This document shows, one piece after another, positions 53,185 to 62,415 of a stretch of DNA of 64,000 nucleotides (position 1 is its first letter; each line of letters opens with the position of its first letter). Under the pieces are notes generated by a model, which was not told the origin of the DNA, did no database searches, and saw nothing but the letters and a program-made list of their open reading frames with translations. Both the position numbers and the translations under genes were made by a program. Source of the DNA: Sphingomonas yabuuchiae (GTDB taxonomy: Bacteria; Pseudomonadota; Alphaproteobacteria; Sphingomonadales; Sphingomonadaceae); assembly GCF_001477495.1 (NCBI RefSeq), contig NZ_LDTF01000009.1, positions 62,001 to 126,000 of the forward strand, read 5' to 3'.

Positions 53185-54141
53185 TTATTGCGCAGGGTGA
53201 TCCATGATGAAGTCCGCCACCGCCGTCACCACGCCGGGCGCGATCGGCAGGTTGGGATCGGCATAGGTCGCGATATTCGCCCCCTGGCTGTCGCCCTCCA
53301 CCGTCTTCAGCACATGATTGACGCCGGGCAGCAGGACCAATGTCGCCTTGGATTGCGCGGCTTTCAGCGTCCGGGCGTCCTCGACCGTGACTTGCAGATC
53401 GGCCTCGCCCTGCACGATCAGCAGCGGCTTCGTCGCCGCCGCTGCCAGCTTGGCCGGGTCCTTGGTGAAGGCGTTGATCAGGAAGGGCTGGACCGCGTCG
53501 GCAAAGATCATCGGCAGCGGCGGCGTCAGGCTGGCCGCGGGGATGGTTCGCCCGGCCTCCAGGGCATCGATCGCGCGGTCGGCATCGGCCAGGAGGGGCG
53601 CATTGGCCGGATTGGCGTGGAATTGTGCCCGCATCACTTTGCCCAATGGCCGTCCGGGGGTGGAGATGGCGATGATGCCGCACAGGTCTGCGGGTCTGGC
53701 GGCGGCGGTGTCCAGCGCGACCATGCCGCCTTCGCTATGCCCCAGCACCCAGACGCAGGGCGCACCGGTCTTCGCGCGGATCGCGGCGATCCAGGCGCGG
53801 GTGTCGGCGGCGTAATCGTCGATCGTCACTTGGTTGGCGTCGGGCACCGCGCCCGCGCTGGCGAACATGCCGCGCTTGTCGATCCGCACGCTGGCGATCC
53901 CCTTCGCCGCCAGCCCTTCCGCCAGCAGGCGTAACGAGGCGGCCTTCAGCCCGCGCGGGCTGTTGCCGTCACGGTCGGTTGGTCCCGACCCGGGGATCAT
54001 CAGCACCACCGGAACCTTCGCGCCCTCCGGCCCGGTCCAGCTTCCCTTCAGGGGGCCTTGAGGGCCGGGGGCGGCCATGTCCCGGTCGGTCATCGGCGTG
54101 GCGGCAGCGATCATGGCGGCGAGCAGCGTGACGAACGGCAT
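53185..54141 (-). CDS. Exported alpha/beta hydrolase
   Basis: 318 residues with a short N-terminal signal (VTLLAAMIAAATPM). Oxyanion loop MIPGSGPTDRDGNS, nucleophile in LGHSEGGMVAL, acid in LIVQGEADLQV and His in LPGVNHVLK. This arrangement matches the DUF4113-free, YuxL/EstD-like serine esterase group; the substrate is unknown. It is upstream of the aspartyl-protease-like gene on the same strand, 73 bases apart. Confidence 0.88.
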   Translation of the reverse strand: MPFVTLLAAMIAAATPMTDRDMAAPGPQGPLKGSWTGPEGAKVPVVLMIPGSGPTDRDGNSPRGLKAASLRLLAEGLAAKGIASVRIDKRGMFASAGAVPDANQVTIDDYAADTRAWIAAIRAKTGAPCVWVLGHSEGGMVALDTAAARPADLCGIIAISTPGRPLGKVMRAQFHANPANAPLLADADRAIDALEAGRTIPAASLTPPLPMIFADAVQPFLINAFTKDPAKLAAAATKPLLIVQGEADLQVTVEDARTLKAAQSKATLVLLPGVNHVLKTVEGDSQGANIATYADPNLPIAPGVVTAVADFIMDHPAQ

Positions 54142-54170
54142 GATCTTTCCCCCTGGCCAACCCCTTCAAC

Positions 54171-54270
54171 GCCGTCCAGCGTGGGCGAAGTCGAAGGCAA
54201 AGGGAAGGCCTGGCCGATGACCGTGCCGAGAGGGCGTGGCGTGGCCTTCGACTTCGCTCAGGCGGAACGG
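54171..54270. repeat. Inverted repeat, GAAGTCGAAGG family, copy 4
   Basis: GCCGTCCAGCGTGGGCGAAGTC (from 54,171) is inverted, imperfectly, at CCTTCGACTTCGCTCAGGCGG (54,245-54,265). Located between crtI and the hydrolase gene. Confidence 0.75.
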
Positions 54271-54283
54271 AGAGTAGGGTGCG

Positions 54284-55759
54284 TTACTGCCGCTCCAACA
54301 TCAGCGCCGCCGTGGCCTTGGCGCTGCCGACCACGCCCGGAATGCCCGCGCCCGGATGGGTGCCCGCGCCGACGAAATACAGGTTCGGGATCGAATCGTC
54401 GCGGTTGTGGACCCGGAAATAGGCGCTCTGGGTCAGGATCGGCTCCAGCGAGAAGGCCGAGCCCATATGCGCGTTCAGGTCGGTGGCGAAGTCGGCGGGC
54501 GCATAGTGAAACTTGGTCACGATCCGCTCGTGGATATCGGGAATCAGGCGACGGCCGACCTCGTCCAGGATGCGCTTTTCCAGGATCGGCCCGACCTCGT
54601 CCCAGTCCATCGGGAACTTGCCCATGTGCGGCACCGGGGCCAGCGCATAGAAGGTCGAATGACCCTCGGGCGCGAGGCTGGGATCGGTGACGGTTGGGTG
54701 GTGGAGGTAGAGCGAGAAATCCTCCGACAGCACGCCGGTGTCGTAGATGTCGGTCAGCAGACCCTTATAGCGCGGGCCGAACAGGATCATGTGGTGCGGG
54801 ATACCCGGCCACGCGCCCTTGATACCGAAATGGACGACGAACAACGACGGCGAGTAGCGCTTGCGCTCCAGCCGGTTGACCGTCCGCCGGGCCGAGCGGT
54901 TGTCGGACAGCAGGTCGCGATAGCTGTGCATGATGTCGGCATTGGTCGCGACGGCATCGGCCTGGATGGTCAGGCCGCTCTTCGTCACCACGCCGGTCGC
55001 GCGGTCGCCCAGCGTCTCGATTCGCGTCACCGGATCGCCCAGCCGGATGACGCCACCGATCCGCTCGAACTGCGCGACCATGCCCGCCACCAGCCGGTTG
55101 GTGCCGCCGCGCGCGAACCAGACGCCGCCATCGCGCTCCAGCTTGTGAATCAAGGCATAGATGGCGCTGGTGGTCATCGGATTGCCGCCGACGAGCAGCG
55201 TGTGGAAGGAGAGCGCCTCGCGCAGCTTCTCCGACTTCACGAACTTCGACACCATGGCATAGACCGAGTTCCATGCCTTGTATTTGGCCAGTGCGGGCGC
55301 GGCCTTGATCATCGAGGCGAAGTCGAGAAACGCGACATGGCCGAGCTTCTCATAGCCTTCGCGGTACACCCCCTCGGCATAGTCCAGGAACTTGCCATAG
55401 CCCTCGATATCGTCGGGGTTCAGCTTGGCGATTTCGGACCGCAGCTGGGTATCGTCGTTGCTGTAATCGAAATTGGTGCCGTCGACCCAGTTGAGCCGGT
55501 AAAAGGGGCTTACGGGGTCGAGCTTGACGTCCTCGGACATCGACCGGCCGGTCAGCGCCCACAGTTCCTCCAGACACGCCGGATCGGTGATGACCGTGGG
55601 TCCGGCGTCGAAGGTGAAGCCGTCCCGCTCCCAATAATAGGCACGACCGCCGGGCTTGTCGCGCGCCTCGACGATCGTCGTCTGCACGCCCGCCGATTGC
55701 AGGCGGATGGCCAGCGCCAGCCCGCCGAAACCCGATCCGATGACGACCGCGCTCTTCAT
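54284..55759 (-). CDS. crtI: Phytoene desaturase (lycopene-forming)
   Basis: 491 residues, full length. FAD-binding GSGFGGLALAIRLQSAG starts at residue 8; the C-terminal signature is GAGTHPGAGIPGVVGSAKA. GGNPMTTSAIYALIHKLERD and PDFSLYLHHPTVTDPS-like stretches match bacterial CrtI. It desaturates phytoene in four steps to lycopene. It overlaps crtY by four bases (ATGA), with crtY first. Confidence 0.97.
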   Translation of the reverse strand: MKSAVVIGSGFGGLALAIRLQSAGVQTTIVEARDKPGGRAYYWERDGFTFDAGPTVITDPACLEELWALTGRSMSEDVKLDPVSPFYRLNWVDGTNFDYSNDDTQLRSEIAKLNPDDIEGYGKFLDYAEGVYREGYEKLGHVAFLDFASMIKAAPALAKYKAWNSVYAMVSKFVKSEKLREALSFHTLLVGGNPMTTSAIYALIHKLERDGGVWFARGGTNRLVAGMVAQFERIGGVIRLGDPVTRIETLGDRATGVVTKSGLTIQADAVATNADIMHSYRDLLSDNRSARRTVNRLERKRYSPSLFVVHFGIKGAWPGIPHHMILFGPRYKGLLTDIYDTGVLSEDFSLYLHHPTVTDPSLAPEGHSTFYALAPVPHMGKFPMDWDEVGPILEKRILDEVGRRLIPDIHERIVTKFHYAPADFATDLNAHMGSAFSLEPILTQSAYFRVHNRDDSIPNLYFVGAGTHPGAGIPGVVGSAKATAALMLERQ

Positions 55760-56928
55760 GCCCGACCCCCGGACTGGCCTCTCAGGGCCGCGATGGCGCG
55801 CAGGATCGGCACCGGCGGCCGTCCGGTCAAAACTCTTGCCTTGTCGGCCATGGTCGATTGCCCCGCATAGAAACGCCCGATCAGGTCGGGCGGAAGACGA
55901 TAGAAACGCTCCAGAACGCGGTATCGCTCATCCGGCTCCGCAGCCTTGAACAACATCGTGTCGAGCATCCGGTAAAAGCCGCGCGCATCCCACGCATCGC
56001 GTGCCATGCGATAGGTCGCGTCGTGCAGGTCGGCCCCGGCAAAGTCACGCCGATCGGCCAGCATCGCTGCCATGCGGATCGCATCGGGCAGCGAATAGCC
56101 GGTCGTCGGGTGGAACAGCCCGGCGCGCATTCCGGCCTTGGGCGTCCTGGCCCCGCCGCTGCGCCAATAGCCATCGAAATCGCCGCCCATCGCGACCGGC
56201 AGCACGCCCGCCTCCTCGCGCACCACCTCTGCCCCCACCCAGTCGCGGCTGTCGGCATAGCGCTCGATCCGCTGGACGATGGCGCGACGGTTCAACTCGG
56301 CGGAGGTGGAATAATAGGTGTCCTCGACGAAGATCCGGTCCTCGGCGAAGGGCAGGGTGTAGACGAAGCGATAGCCGTCCAGCTGCTTGACGGTGGCGTC
56401 CATCACGACCGGCCGCTCGACGCCGTGCGGCCGGGTAAGCTTCAACTCCTGCCCGACGAACTTCTGCCAGCCGCAGGACAGCGCGGACAGGTCGCCAGCA
56501 CCCCGCGCGTCGATCACGCCCGTCGCCTCCACCCGGTCGCCATCGGCGAAGACGGCGGCGGTGGCCGACACCGCCAGCACCTTGCGCCCCAGCACCAGCG
56601 CGTGCGGCGGCAGGACCCGGCGCACCTCGGCGTCGAGGCGGTGGCTTTCGATCGAATAATAGGTCTGGTTCAGGGTGCGTGAATGCGCCGGAAAGGCGAC
56701 GTCATAGCTGCGCCAGCCGTGCGCGACGAGGCGCTCGACGATCCAGCGGTCGCGCTTGGCCACGTCGCTGCCGAAAAAGGACCAGAGGTGGTTGCCGCCG
56801 ATCGTCTCGCCCGCGTCGACCAATCGGACGTCGAGCGAAGGGTGGCGGGCTTTCAGCGCGAGCGCGATCAGCCCACCGGCCAGGCCTGCGCCAATGATCG
56901 CGACATCGCAGGAGATTTTGGCAGCCAT
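55756..56928 (-). CDS. crtY: Lycopene beta-cyclase
   Basis: 390 residues from ATG 56928; the frame is open to a TTG ten codons upstream. The nucleotide-binding motif is AIIGAGLAGGLIALAL; LVDAGETIGGNHLWSFF and ERYADSRDW with GVLPVAMGG are CrtY features, as is GLFHPTTGYSLPDAIRMA. It closes both beta-ionone rings of lycopene to make beta-carotene. Together with crtI it forms the operon crtY-crtI, while crtB lies 6 kb away on the other strand. Confidence 0.96.
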   Translation of the reverse strand: MAAKISCDVAIIGAGLAGGLIALALKARHPSLDVRLVDAGETIGGNHLWSFFGSDVAKRDRWIVERLVAHGWRSYDVAFPAHSRTLNQTYYSIESHRLDAEVRRVLPPHALVLGRKVLAVSATAAVFADGDRVEATGVIDARGAGDLSALSCGWQKFVGQELKLTRPHGVERPVVMDATVKQLDGYRFVYTLPFAEDRIFVEDTYYSTSAELNRRAIVQRIERYADSRDWVGAEVVREEAGVLPVAMGGDFDGYWRSGGARTPKAGMRAGLFHPTTGYSLPDAIRMAAMLADRRDFAGADLHDATYRMARDAWDARGFYRMLDTMLFKAAEPDERYRVLERFYRLPPDLIGRFYAGQSTMADKARVLTGRPPVPILRAIAALRGQSGGRA

Positions 56929-56976
56929 CGCGCTACCGCTACCGGAAAGCGGGGCCAAGGCAAAGGGTCGGTGCCA

Positions 56977-58002
56977 TTACAGAAGGACGGCCGTGTCGGG
57001 CGCGTCGCCGGTCGCAAAGCCGCCGGTGATCTTCCACGCCGCCAGATCGATGATGGCGATCCGGTTATTCTCGAGTGCCGCGTACAGGATCGACCCGCCG
57101 GCGGGCAGGTTCAGACCCGGCGCGGCGGCAGGCAGCGGCAGCCGCGCTTCCTCGGCCAGCGTGGCGGGCGAATGGCGGGTCAGGCTCTTGTCGGCGGTGT
57201 TCGACACGATCAACCGGCCGTCGCTCGCCACGATCACCCGCACCGCCTCGCCGCGCAGGGTAGTGCGCGCGCGCGGACGCAGCGTCACCGCGTCGAGGGC
57301 GTGGAGCACGCCCGCCGGGCGGTCGATCACATAGAGCGTCCGCTCATCGGGGCTGAGCGCCAGCCCCTCGGGTGCCTGGCCGATATGCTGCTTGACGGGC
57401 GCGAAGCTGGCATCGTCGGGATCGACCATGATGACGGTGCCGCTCATCGTGTCGGCGACATAGGCGCGGGTGCCATCGGCCTTCACCACGAAATAATGGC
57501 TGCGCGCGCCGCCGACCGGGATCATCCGGTCTGGGCTGTCGGCGGTGGCGGGCGTGTCGAAGCGGGCGAGCAGGCTGTCGGTCTCGGACAGGGCATAGAG
57601 ACGCCCCTTGGCGTCCATCCGCATCCCGTGCCAGCGGCGGTGCGGCGACAGGTCGATGGTGCGCGCGAGCTTGCGCGCCTCCAGATCGATCACCCAGATC
57701 TGGTGCCCGCCCTCGCCGCCGAACTGCCAGCCCTTCACGCCGTACCCGCCGACATAGGCGAAGCGGCCGTCCGCATCGGCGACCATCTCGTGCGGCTGCG
57801 GGCCCAGCGGAACCTGGCCCAGCCGCTCGCCGCCCGGCACGCGGTAGAAGACGACGCCGCCCGTGCCCTTTTCGACGACCGCCAGCACGCCGCGCTTCAG
57901 GGGCGCCGCCTGTGCCCGGCGCGCCCAGGCGAGGGGCAGGGCGGAGGCCACGCCCAGAATGGCCAGGCTCCACAGGCCCTGACGGCGATCGATCGGCGGC
58001 AT
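56977..58002 (-). CDS. Exported YncE-like beta-propeller protein
   Basis: 341 residues from ATG 58002, with AGGAG upstream. Signal: DRRQGLWSLAILGVASALPL to AQAAPL, Tat-like. The mature part has seven-bladed propeller repeats, such as GRFAYVGGYGVKGWQFGG, DGTRAYVADTMSGTVIMVDP and DERTLYVIDRPAGVLHALD, with the YVADxxxGTV blade pattern of YncE/40-residue-repeat proteins. No enzymatic residues are evident. It is upstream of crtY on the same strand, 48 bases apart, and could be part of that operon. Confidence 0.87.
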   Translation of the reverse strand: MPPIDRRQGLWSLAILGVASALPLAWARRAQAAPLKRGVLAVVEKGTGGVVFYRVPGGERLGQVPLGPQPHEMVADADGRFAYVGGYGVKGWQFGGEGGHQIWVIDLEARKLARTIDLSPHRRWHGMRMDAKGRLYALSETDSLLARFDTPATADSPDRMIPVGGARSHYFVVKADGTRAYVADTMSGTVIMVDPDDASFAPVKQHIGQAPEGLALSPDERTLYVIDRPAGVLHALDAVTLRPRARTTLRGEAVRVIVASDGRLIVSNTADKSLTRHSPATLAEEARLPLPAAAPGLNLPAGGSILYAALENNRIAIIDLAAWKITGGFATGDAPDTAVLL

Positions 58003-58158
58003 GGGGCGGCTCCTGAACAAGGGGGGACGACAGCCAGACGTGGCGCGGGGCCGTATGTTCCGCCGCCCGGCGGAGCCGATGCGAAACTGATGCGTCTTTT
58101 CGGCAAAGTCGGTCCGCCACCGGTTGCGGTGAAACGGCCCATTGAATAGGTGAACCGC

Positions 58159-58590
58159 ATGATCCGCTCCATCAACGAAAGCGTCGCCGTCGCTCCCCAG
58201 ATCCGGCCCGAGGACATCGCCGCGATCAAGGCGGCGGGCTATGCCGCCATCGTCAACAACCGTCCCGATGGCGAGGAGCCGGGCCAGCCGACCGGCGATT
58301 CGATTCGCGCCGCCGCCGAGGATCAGGGGCTGGCCTATACCGCCATTCCCGTGACGCCCGGCGGGTTCAGCCACGAGATGGTCGACCAGATGACCCAGGC
58401 GCTGATCGAGGCCAAGGGGCCGGTGCTGGCCTATTGCCGGTCGGGCACGCGCAGCTGCAATTTGTGGGCGCTGGCGGCGGCCAAAGCCGGGCGCAACCCG
58501 ACGCTAATCGTGATGCAGGCCGAGGGGGCGGGCTACGACCTGTCCGGCCTGCGCCCGACGCTGGACGCGCTGGCAGGCAACGCCGGATGA
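58159..58590 (+). CDS. BLH-type phosphatase, TIGR01244 family
   Basis: 143 residues from ATG 58159; GTG 58150 is an alternative. It matches the DUF442/beta-lactamase-hydrolase-like phosphatase family: SINESVAVAPQIRPEDIAAI, VNNRPDGEEPGQP, and the P-loop AYCRSGTRS, placing the catalytic Cys at C93. Relatives take part in sulfide handling (Blh next to TauE/SafE permease), which fits the TauE/SafE gene 500 bases downstream. The next gene overlaps by four bases. Confidence 0.92.
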   Translation: MIRSINESVAVAPQIRPEDIAAIKAAGYAAIVNNRPDGEEPGQPTGDSIRAAAEDQGLAYTAIPVTPGGFSHEMVDQMTQALIEAKGPVLAYCRSGTRSCNLWALAAAKAGRNPTLIVMQAEGAGYDLSGLRPTLDALAGNAG

Positions 58591-58991
58591 TCCTGCCGCT
58601 CGTCGGCACGGTGACGACCGGGGCGCTGGCCGGGCTGGGCGTCGGCATGGCGCTGGGCGGGGCGGGTATCGCCTGGCTCTGCACGCGTCGTCGCGACCGC
58701 CGGATCGGCTCGCCAGAGGATGTCGCGGCGGCGGCCGAGGCGGCACTGGCGGGTTTCACCGTGGCGGGGGCCGTGGTCGGTGCCGATGGCCAGGGCGCGC
58801 TGGTGGTGGCGACCGATGGCCGGGTCGCGGCGCTGAAGCGGCAGGGCCGCCGGGTCGCGGTACGCGAAATCCCCTGGACGCGGGTGCGCTCGACCGCCGA
58901 GGGCATCGTCGCGGAGGTCGAGGGGCGTTTCGGCCCGGTGATGCTGGCCGGGGTGGACGTGCTCGACATCCGGCGGCTGGCGCCGCGTTGA
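58587..58991 (+). CDS. Membrane-anchored protein of unknown function
   Basis: 134 residues beginning at an ATGA overlap with the phosphatase gene. One N-terminal transmembrane helix (VTTGALAGLGVGMALGGAGI), then a basic stretch (CTRRRDRRIGSPED), then a soluble domain with ALVVATDGRVAALKRQGRR, and EGRFGPVMLAGVDVLDI. No family recognised. Coupling to the BLH phosphatase suggests a related job. Confidence 0.75.
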   Translation: MILPLVGTVTTGALAGLGVGMALGGAGIAWLCTRRRDRRIGSPEDVAAAAEAALAGFTVAGAVVGADGQGALVVATDGRVAALKRQGRRVAVREIPWTRVRSTAEGIVAEVEGRFGPVMLAGVDVLDIRRLAPR

Positions 58992-59003
58992 GGGCGGGGG
59001 CTG

Positions 59004-59075
59004 GCCCCTCCACCACCCGGCTGCGCCGGGCGGTCCCCCTCCCCAAGCAAAGCTTGGGGAGGATGGTGGAGGGGC
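59004..59075. repeat. Palindromic element, family B variant
   Basis: GCCCCTCCACCACCCGGCTGCG and GGTGGAGGGGC form outer arms; CCCTCCCCAAGCAAAGCTTGG plus GGAGG forms the inner hairpin. It differs from other copies in arm sequence, but shares the CCTCCCC...GGTGGAGGGG plan. Confidence 0.7.
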
Positions 59076-59085
59076 AATTCCCCGC

Positions 59086-59844
59086 ATGATCGACTGGACC
59101 TTCCTCGCGCTTGCTGCCGCCGGAGGCATTATCGGGGGCGCGATGAATGCGCTGGCGGGGGGTGGTAGCTTCTCGACCATGCCGACGCTGATCGCGCTCG
59201 GCCTGCCCTCGACCATCGCCAATGCCACCTCCAACGTCGCGCTGCAGCCTGCCGCCATGGCGAGCGTCTGGGCCTATCGCCACGGGCTGGAGCCGGTGAT
59301 GGGCGTGTCGATGCGGCGGATGGCGGCGCTGACCTTCGTCTTCGCGCTGCTGGGCAGCATCCTGTTGTTCCTGACGCCGCCGCGCGCCTTCGACCTGATC
59401 GTGCCCTGGCTGCTGCTGACCGCGACGATCGCCATCGCGGGCGGGCGGCATGCCTCGGAATGGCTGGCGCGGATCGCCCGGCCGGGGCCGCGCGCGCTGA
59501 TGGGGGCGCAGGCGGTGCTGGGCATCTATGGCGGTTATTTCGGCGGCGGCATCGGCATGATGGTGACCGCCGCCTGGGGGCTGCTCTCGGGACGCAATCC
59601 GGCGCAGTTGGCCGCGCCGCGCACGCTGATGCTGGCGACCGCCAATGCGGCGGCGACCATGGTCTTCGTGGCGACGGGCATGGTGGCCTGGGCGCAGTGC
59701 CTGCCGATGCTGGCGGGCGGTATCGTCGGCGGGTGGAGCGGCGCGCTGATCGGGCGCAGGCTGCCTGCCGGACTCATCCGTGGCTGGACGCTGTTGCTGA
59801 CCACGGTGACGACGGCGGTGTTCTTCTATCGCGGCTATGCCTGA
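59086..59844 (+). CDS. TauE/SafE (TSUP) family anion permease
   Basis: 252 residues with about eight transmembrane helices. The duplicated family motif shows as GGAMNALAGGGSFSTMPTLI with ATSNVALQPAA in the first half, and YGGYFGGGIGMMVTAAWGLL with ATANAAATMVF in the second. Such permeases move sulfite, sulfolactate or other sulfur organics. The BLH phosphatase upstream hints at a sulfur link. It converges with the next gene, overlapping ten bases. Confidence 0.93.
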   Translation: MIDWTFLALAAAGGIIGGAMNALAGGGSFSTMPTLIALGLPSTIANATSNVALQPAAMASVWAYRHGLEPVMGVSMRRMAALTFVFALLGSILLFLTPPRAFDLIVPWLLLTATIAIAGGRHASEWLARIARPGPRALMGAQAVLGIYGGYFGGGIGMMVTAAWGLLSGRNPAQLAAPRTLMLATANAAATMVFVATGMVAWAQCLPMLAGGIVGGWSGALIGRRLPAGLIRGWTLLLTTVTTAVFFYRGYA

Positions 59845-60296
59845 CGGGGGATGGCCATCGGGGGCAGCGCCTCCGCTTCCAACTCCGCCGCCAGCGCCCG
59901 GATCGCGAATTCCTCGTTACGCAGCCATGCCGCCACCTCGGCACGCAGTTCGGGAATGACACGGCGATATCTGTCCCAGTCATCGACGATCGCCTCGATC
60001 GGCCAGTGTGAGATGAATTGCGATATGCGCTGACGATAGACCGGCATGTCCGCCTGCAACGCCAGCCAAGCCGCGCCGCCGGGTGTGTGCGCCAGCCGTT
60101 CGGCCAGGGGATGGACCACGGCGGCCAGCCAGCTCGCACGCTGGCGGCTGGCCTGGGAAATACGCCAGCGGGCTCCGCTGACGGCGACAGGATCGGGGGT
60201 GGGCGCTTGGCACACAATCCGGTGTTCGTTCATGAAGCGCGCCAATGCGTCGCGCCATTCGAGCCATTCGTGCAACATGGAGTGGGCCTTCGACAT
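59835..60296 (-). CDS. Unknown helical protein, paralogue of 61,197-61,679
   Basis: 153 residues, predicted all-helical and soluble. ARWRISQASRQRASWLAAVV and LQADMPVYRQRISQFISHWP align with matching segments of the protein at 61,197. N-terminal HEWLEWRDALARFMNEHRIV is followed by a helix bundle. The scattered His and Glu residues recall hemerythrin-type bundles, but no full metal-ligand pattern is clear. ATG 60278 is another start. The family is not known to me. Confidence 0.7.
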   Translation of the reverse strand: MSKAHSMLHEWLEWRDALARFMNEHRIVCQAPTPDPVAVSGARWRISQASRQRASWLAAVVHPLAERLAHTPGGAAWLALQADMPVYRQRISQFISHWPIEAIVDDWDRYRRVIPELRAEVAAWLRNEEFAIRALAAELEAEALPPMAIPRQA

Positions 60297-60576
60297 CGTC
60301 GGGATCGTATTCGTCAGCTTGCTTTCCGCCGCCCCGCCCCGGCGACCTGTGTGCGATCCAGGATATGATAGCGGGATCGGCCCCCCGACCTTCCCGCGTC
60401 GTCGTCACGCCTTCAGCGGCTGATACCCCCGCGACGGCGATAGGGATTGTCATGTTATCGGGTCATCAAATGCCTCCTGATCGGGGGCATTCTGTCACAT
60501 TAATCCAAATCAAACTTTAATATGTCGCGCGGCGTGGGGCCGGGCCGGGATGTCGCCACTCCGACCCGGCGGAGGA

Positions 60577-61110
60577 TCACTTCGCGCCGTCGCAGGCGCC
60601 GATGCGGCGGCCCTCGGTATGGACCTTTTGCGACATCGGATGCGCGCCGGTCATTTCCATATCCTGATCGGTGGTGAAGCTGGTCGCGGTGAAGCTGCCC
60701 TTCGTCTTGCTGTGCATGGTCATGTCGCCGGGCATCTTGCAGGTCAGTTCGCTCTCGACCTTGCCGCCCTCGAAGGTCGAGCTTTTGACGGTGCAGTCCG
60801 ATTGCGCCTGCATCAGCAACTCGGCGGGGCCCTTCGCCGCCTGTTCGGCGGTCAGGCAGATGCTGTTGGTCTGGGCGGGCGGGGTCGAGCCGACGCCCTT
60901 GGGCATGTTCGCCATCTTCAGATCGCTGACCTGGGTCTTCACCTCCCATTTGCCGGGCTCCAGCCTGGCGACGGCCGATCCGGCTCCGGTCTGGGTTTGC
61001 GTCACCTCGCCGGTCGCGGCGTTGCTGGTCACGGTGGTCGAGCCGGTCTTCTGGTCGCACGCGGCCAGCGGCAAGGCGCCGATCAGGATCAGCGGGACGA
61101 ACAATTTCAT
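60577..61110 (-). CDS. DUF3617 lipoprotein
   Basis: 177 residues from ATG 61110. MKLFVPLILIGALPLAACDQ is a lipoprotein signal with Cys 18. The mature part matches DUF3617: ARLEPGKWEVKTQVSDLKMA, then TNSICLTAEQAAK and the cysteine pattern SDCTVKSS, ELTCKMPGD, GACDGAK, predicting disulfides. Function unknown; abundant in sphingomonads. It lies between the two paralogous unknown genes. Confidence 0.88.
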   Translation of the reverse strand: MKLFVPLILIGALPLAACDQKTGSTTVTSNAATGEVTQTQTGAGSAVARLEPGKWEVKTQVSDLKMANMPKGVGSTPPAQTNSICLTAEQAAKGPAELLMQAQSDCTVKSSTFEGGKVESELTCKMPGDMTMHSKTKGSFTATSFTTDQDMEMTGAHPMSQKVHTEGRRIGACDGAK

Positions 61111-61196
61111 GAAAACCCTCCTGTGCTGCGGGCGGATATCGGCCATGACCGTTCCGCCGGTGCCGTACCAACACATGGATGGGTTTCGGGTTGCCG

Positions 61197-61679
61197 TCAG
61201 AAGGCGGTCGCGGCCGCCGCCATCCGATCCGCCGATAAGGGGAATACGCCCGCAGACAGCCATTCGACTTCGGTCAGCAACAGGCGCAGATGGCGTTCCT
61301 CCGCAAACAGCCGCTTGTCGACATCGCGACGATAGGCAAGGGACGCGCTCGCATAGCCGATGGTGTCGGCCGCGACCGCCTCCATCGACCAGCGAGCGAT
61401 AAAGGCCGACAGGATCTGGCCATAGATCGGCGCGTCATCCCGCAGCGCCAGCAGCCCGGCGGCCGCCTTCACGTGGCCATGGGCTTCGGCAAAAGGAAAA
61501 ATGGTGTCCGCCAGAAAGGCCAGGCGCTTCCGGCTGACATGCGCGACCTGCCATCGGACGTGGCGCAGGGCCTGGTAATCGATCGGCGTGGCGTCGCACA
61601 GGTTGCGATGGGCATCCAGCAGGCGCGTCAACGCGGCGTGATGATCCCGAAGCTCGGTCAGCATGGTGGGCCTTCTCAA
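61197..61679 (-). CDS. Unknown helical protein, paralogue of 59,835-60,296
   Basis: 160 residues, helical. VRWQVAHVSRKRLAFLADTI and LRDDAPIYGQILSAFIARWS match the paralogue downstream. The N-terminus LTELRDHHAALTRLLDAHRN has a His-rich helix, and VDKRLFAEERHLRLLLTEVE is near the C-terminus. No signal peptide. Possibly a regulatory or sensor bundle; function not recognised. Confidence 0.7.
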   Translation of the reverse strand: MRRPTMLTELRDHHAALTRLLDAHRNLCDATPIDYQALRHVRWQVAHVSRKRLAFLADTIFPFAEAHGHVKAAAGLLALRDDAPIYGQILSAFIARWSMEAVAADTIGYASASLAYRRDVDKRLFAEERHLRLLLTEVEWLSAGVFPLSADRMAAAATAF

Positions 61680-61766
61680 AACATCGGCCAGCCTATCGCG
61701 TCAGAGGGTTACAAAGCCGTATACGATCACAGAAATGCTATGCGGCGGCCCGTTTCATCAGTCGGA

Positions 61767-62390
61767 TCAGGAATCGGGGCGCCGCATCTCGAAGCGGGCC
61801 GCTTCCGTCACCTCGAAATAGTCGACCGGCCCGCCGCCGCGCAGGATCGGGCGCGCGCGCGCGGTCTGGTAGATGCCGTTCTCGATCAGGTCGGCGGCGA
61901 TATGGATGCCCACCGCCTCGCCGATGACCAGCCACTGGTCCAGTTCGCGCCCCTCCTTGGTCTCCAGCCGGATCAACTGGGTCAGACGGCATTCGAACGA
62001 TACCGGGCTCTCCGCCACGCGCGGGGCGTCGACCAGCTGTCCGTCCCGCGCCGTCACCCCCGACAGGGCGAACTCGTCCACCTCGGCGGGCACGGCCGCC
62101 GCACTGGCGTTCATCGCCTGCGCCAGCGTCATGGTGGCGAGGTTCCAGGTGAAGACCTTGGTCTCGGCGATGTTGGCGACCGAGTCCTTCCAACCCTGCG
62201 ACGAAAAGCCGATCAGCGGCGGACGGTAGTTGAAGACGTTGAAAAAGCTGTAGGGTGCTAGATTGTTGACGCCTGCGCTCGACCGGCTGCCGATCCAGCC
62301 GATCGGGCGTGGCGCGACGATCGCGTTCAAGGGATCATGCGCCAGCCCATGACCGTTGACGGGTTCGTAGAAATGCCAGTTGTCGATCAT
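61767..62390 (-). CDS. Flavin reductase family protein
   Basis: 207 residues of the split-barrel FMN-binding fold. VAPRPIGWIGSRSSAGVNNL, then APYSFFNVFNYRPPLIGFSS and WKDSVANIAETKVFTWNLAT are diagnostic. It binds FMN and may reduce it with NAD(P)H to serve a monooxygenase. It is divergent from the cytochrome b gene, 25 bases apart, so both promoters overlap. Confidence 0.92.
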   Translation of the reverse strand: MIDNWHFYEPVNGHGLAHDPLNAIVAPRPIGWIGSRSSAGVNNLAPYSFFNVFNYRPPLIGFSSQGWKDSVANIAETKVFTWNLATMTLAQAMNASAAAVPAEVDEFALSGVTARDGQLVDAPRVAESPVSFECRLTQLIRLETKEGRELDQWLVIGEAVGIHIAADLIENGIYQTARARPILRGGGPVDYFEVTEAARFEMRRPDS

Positions 62391-62415
62391 GGATGGTCAC
62401 CGAAAGGGAGTGTGG

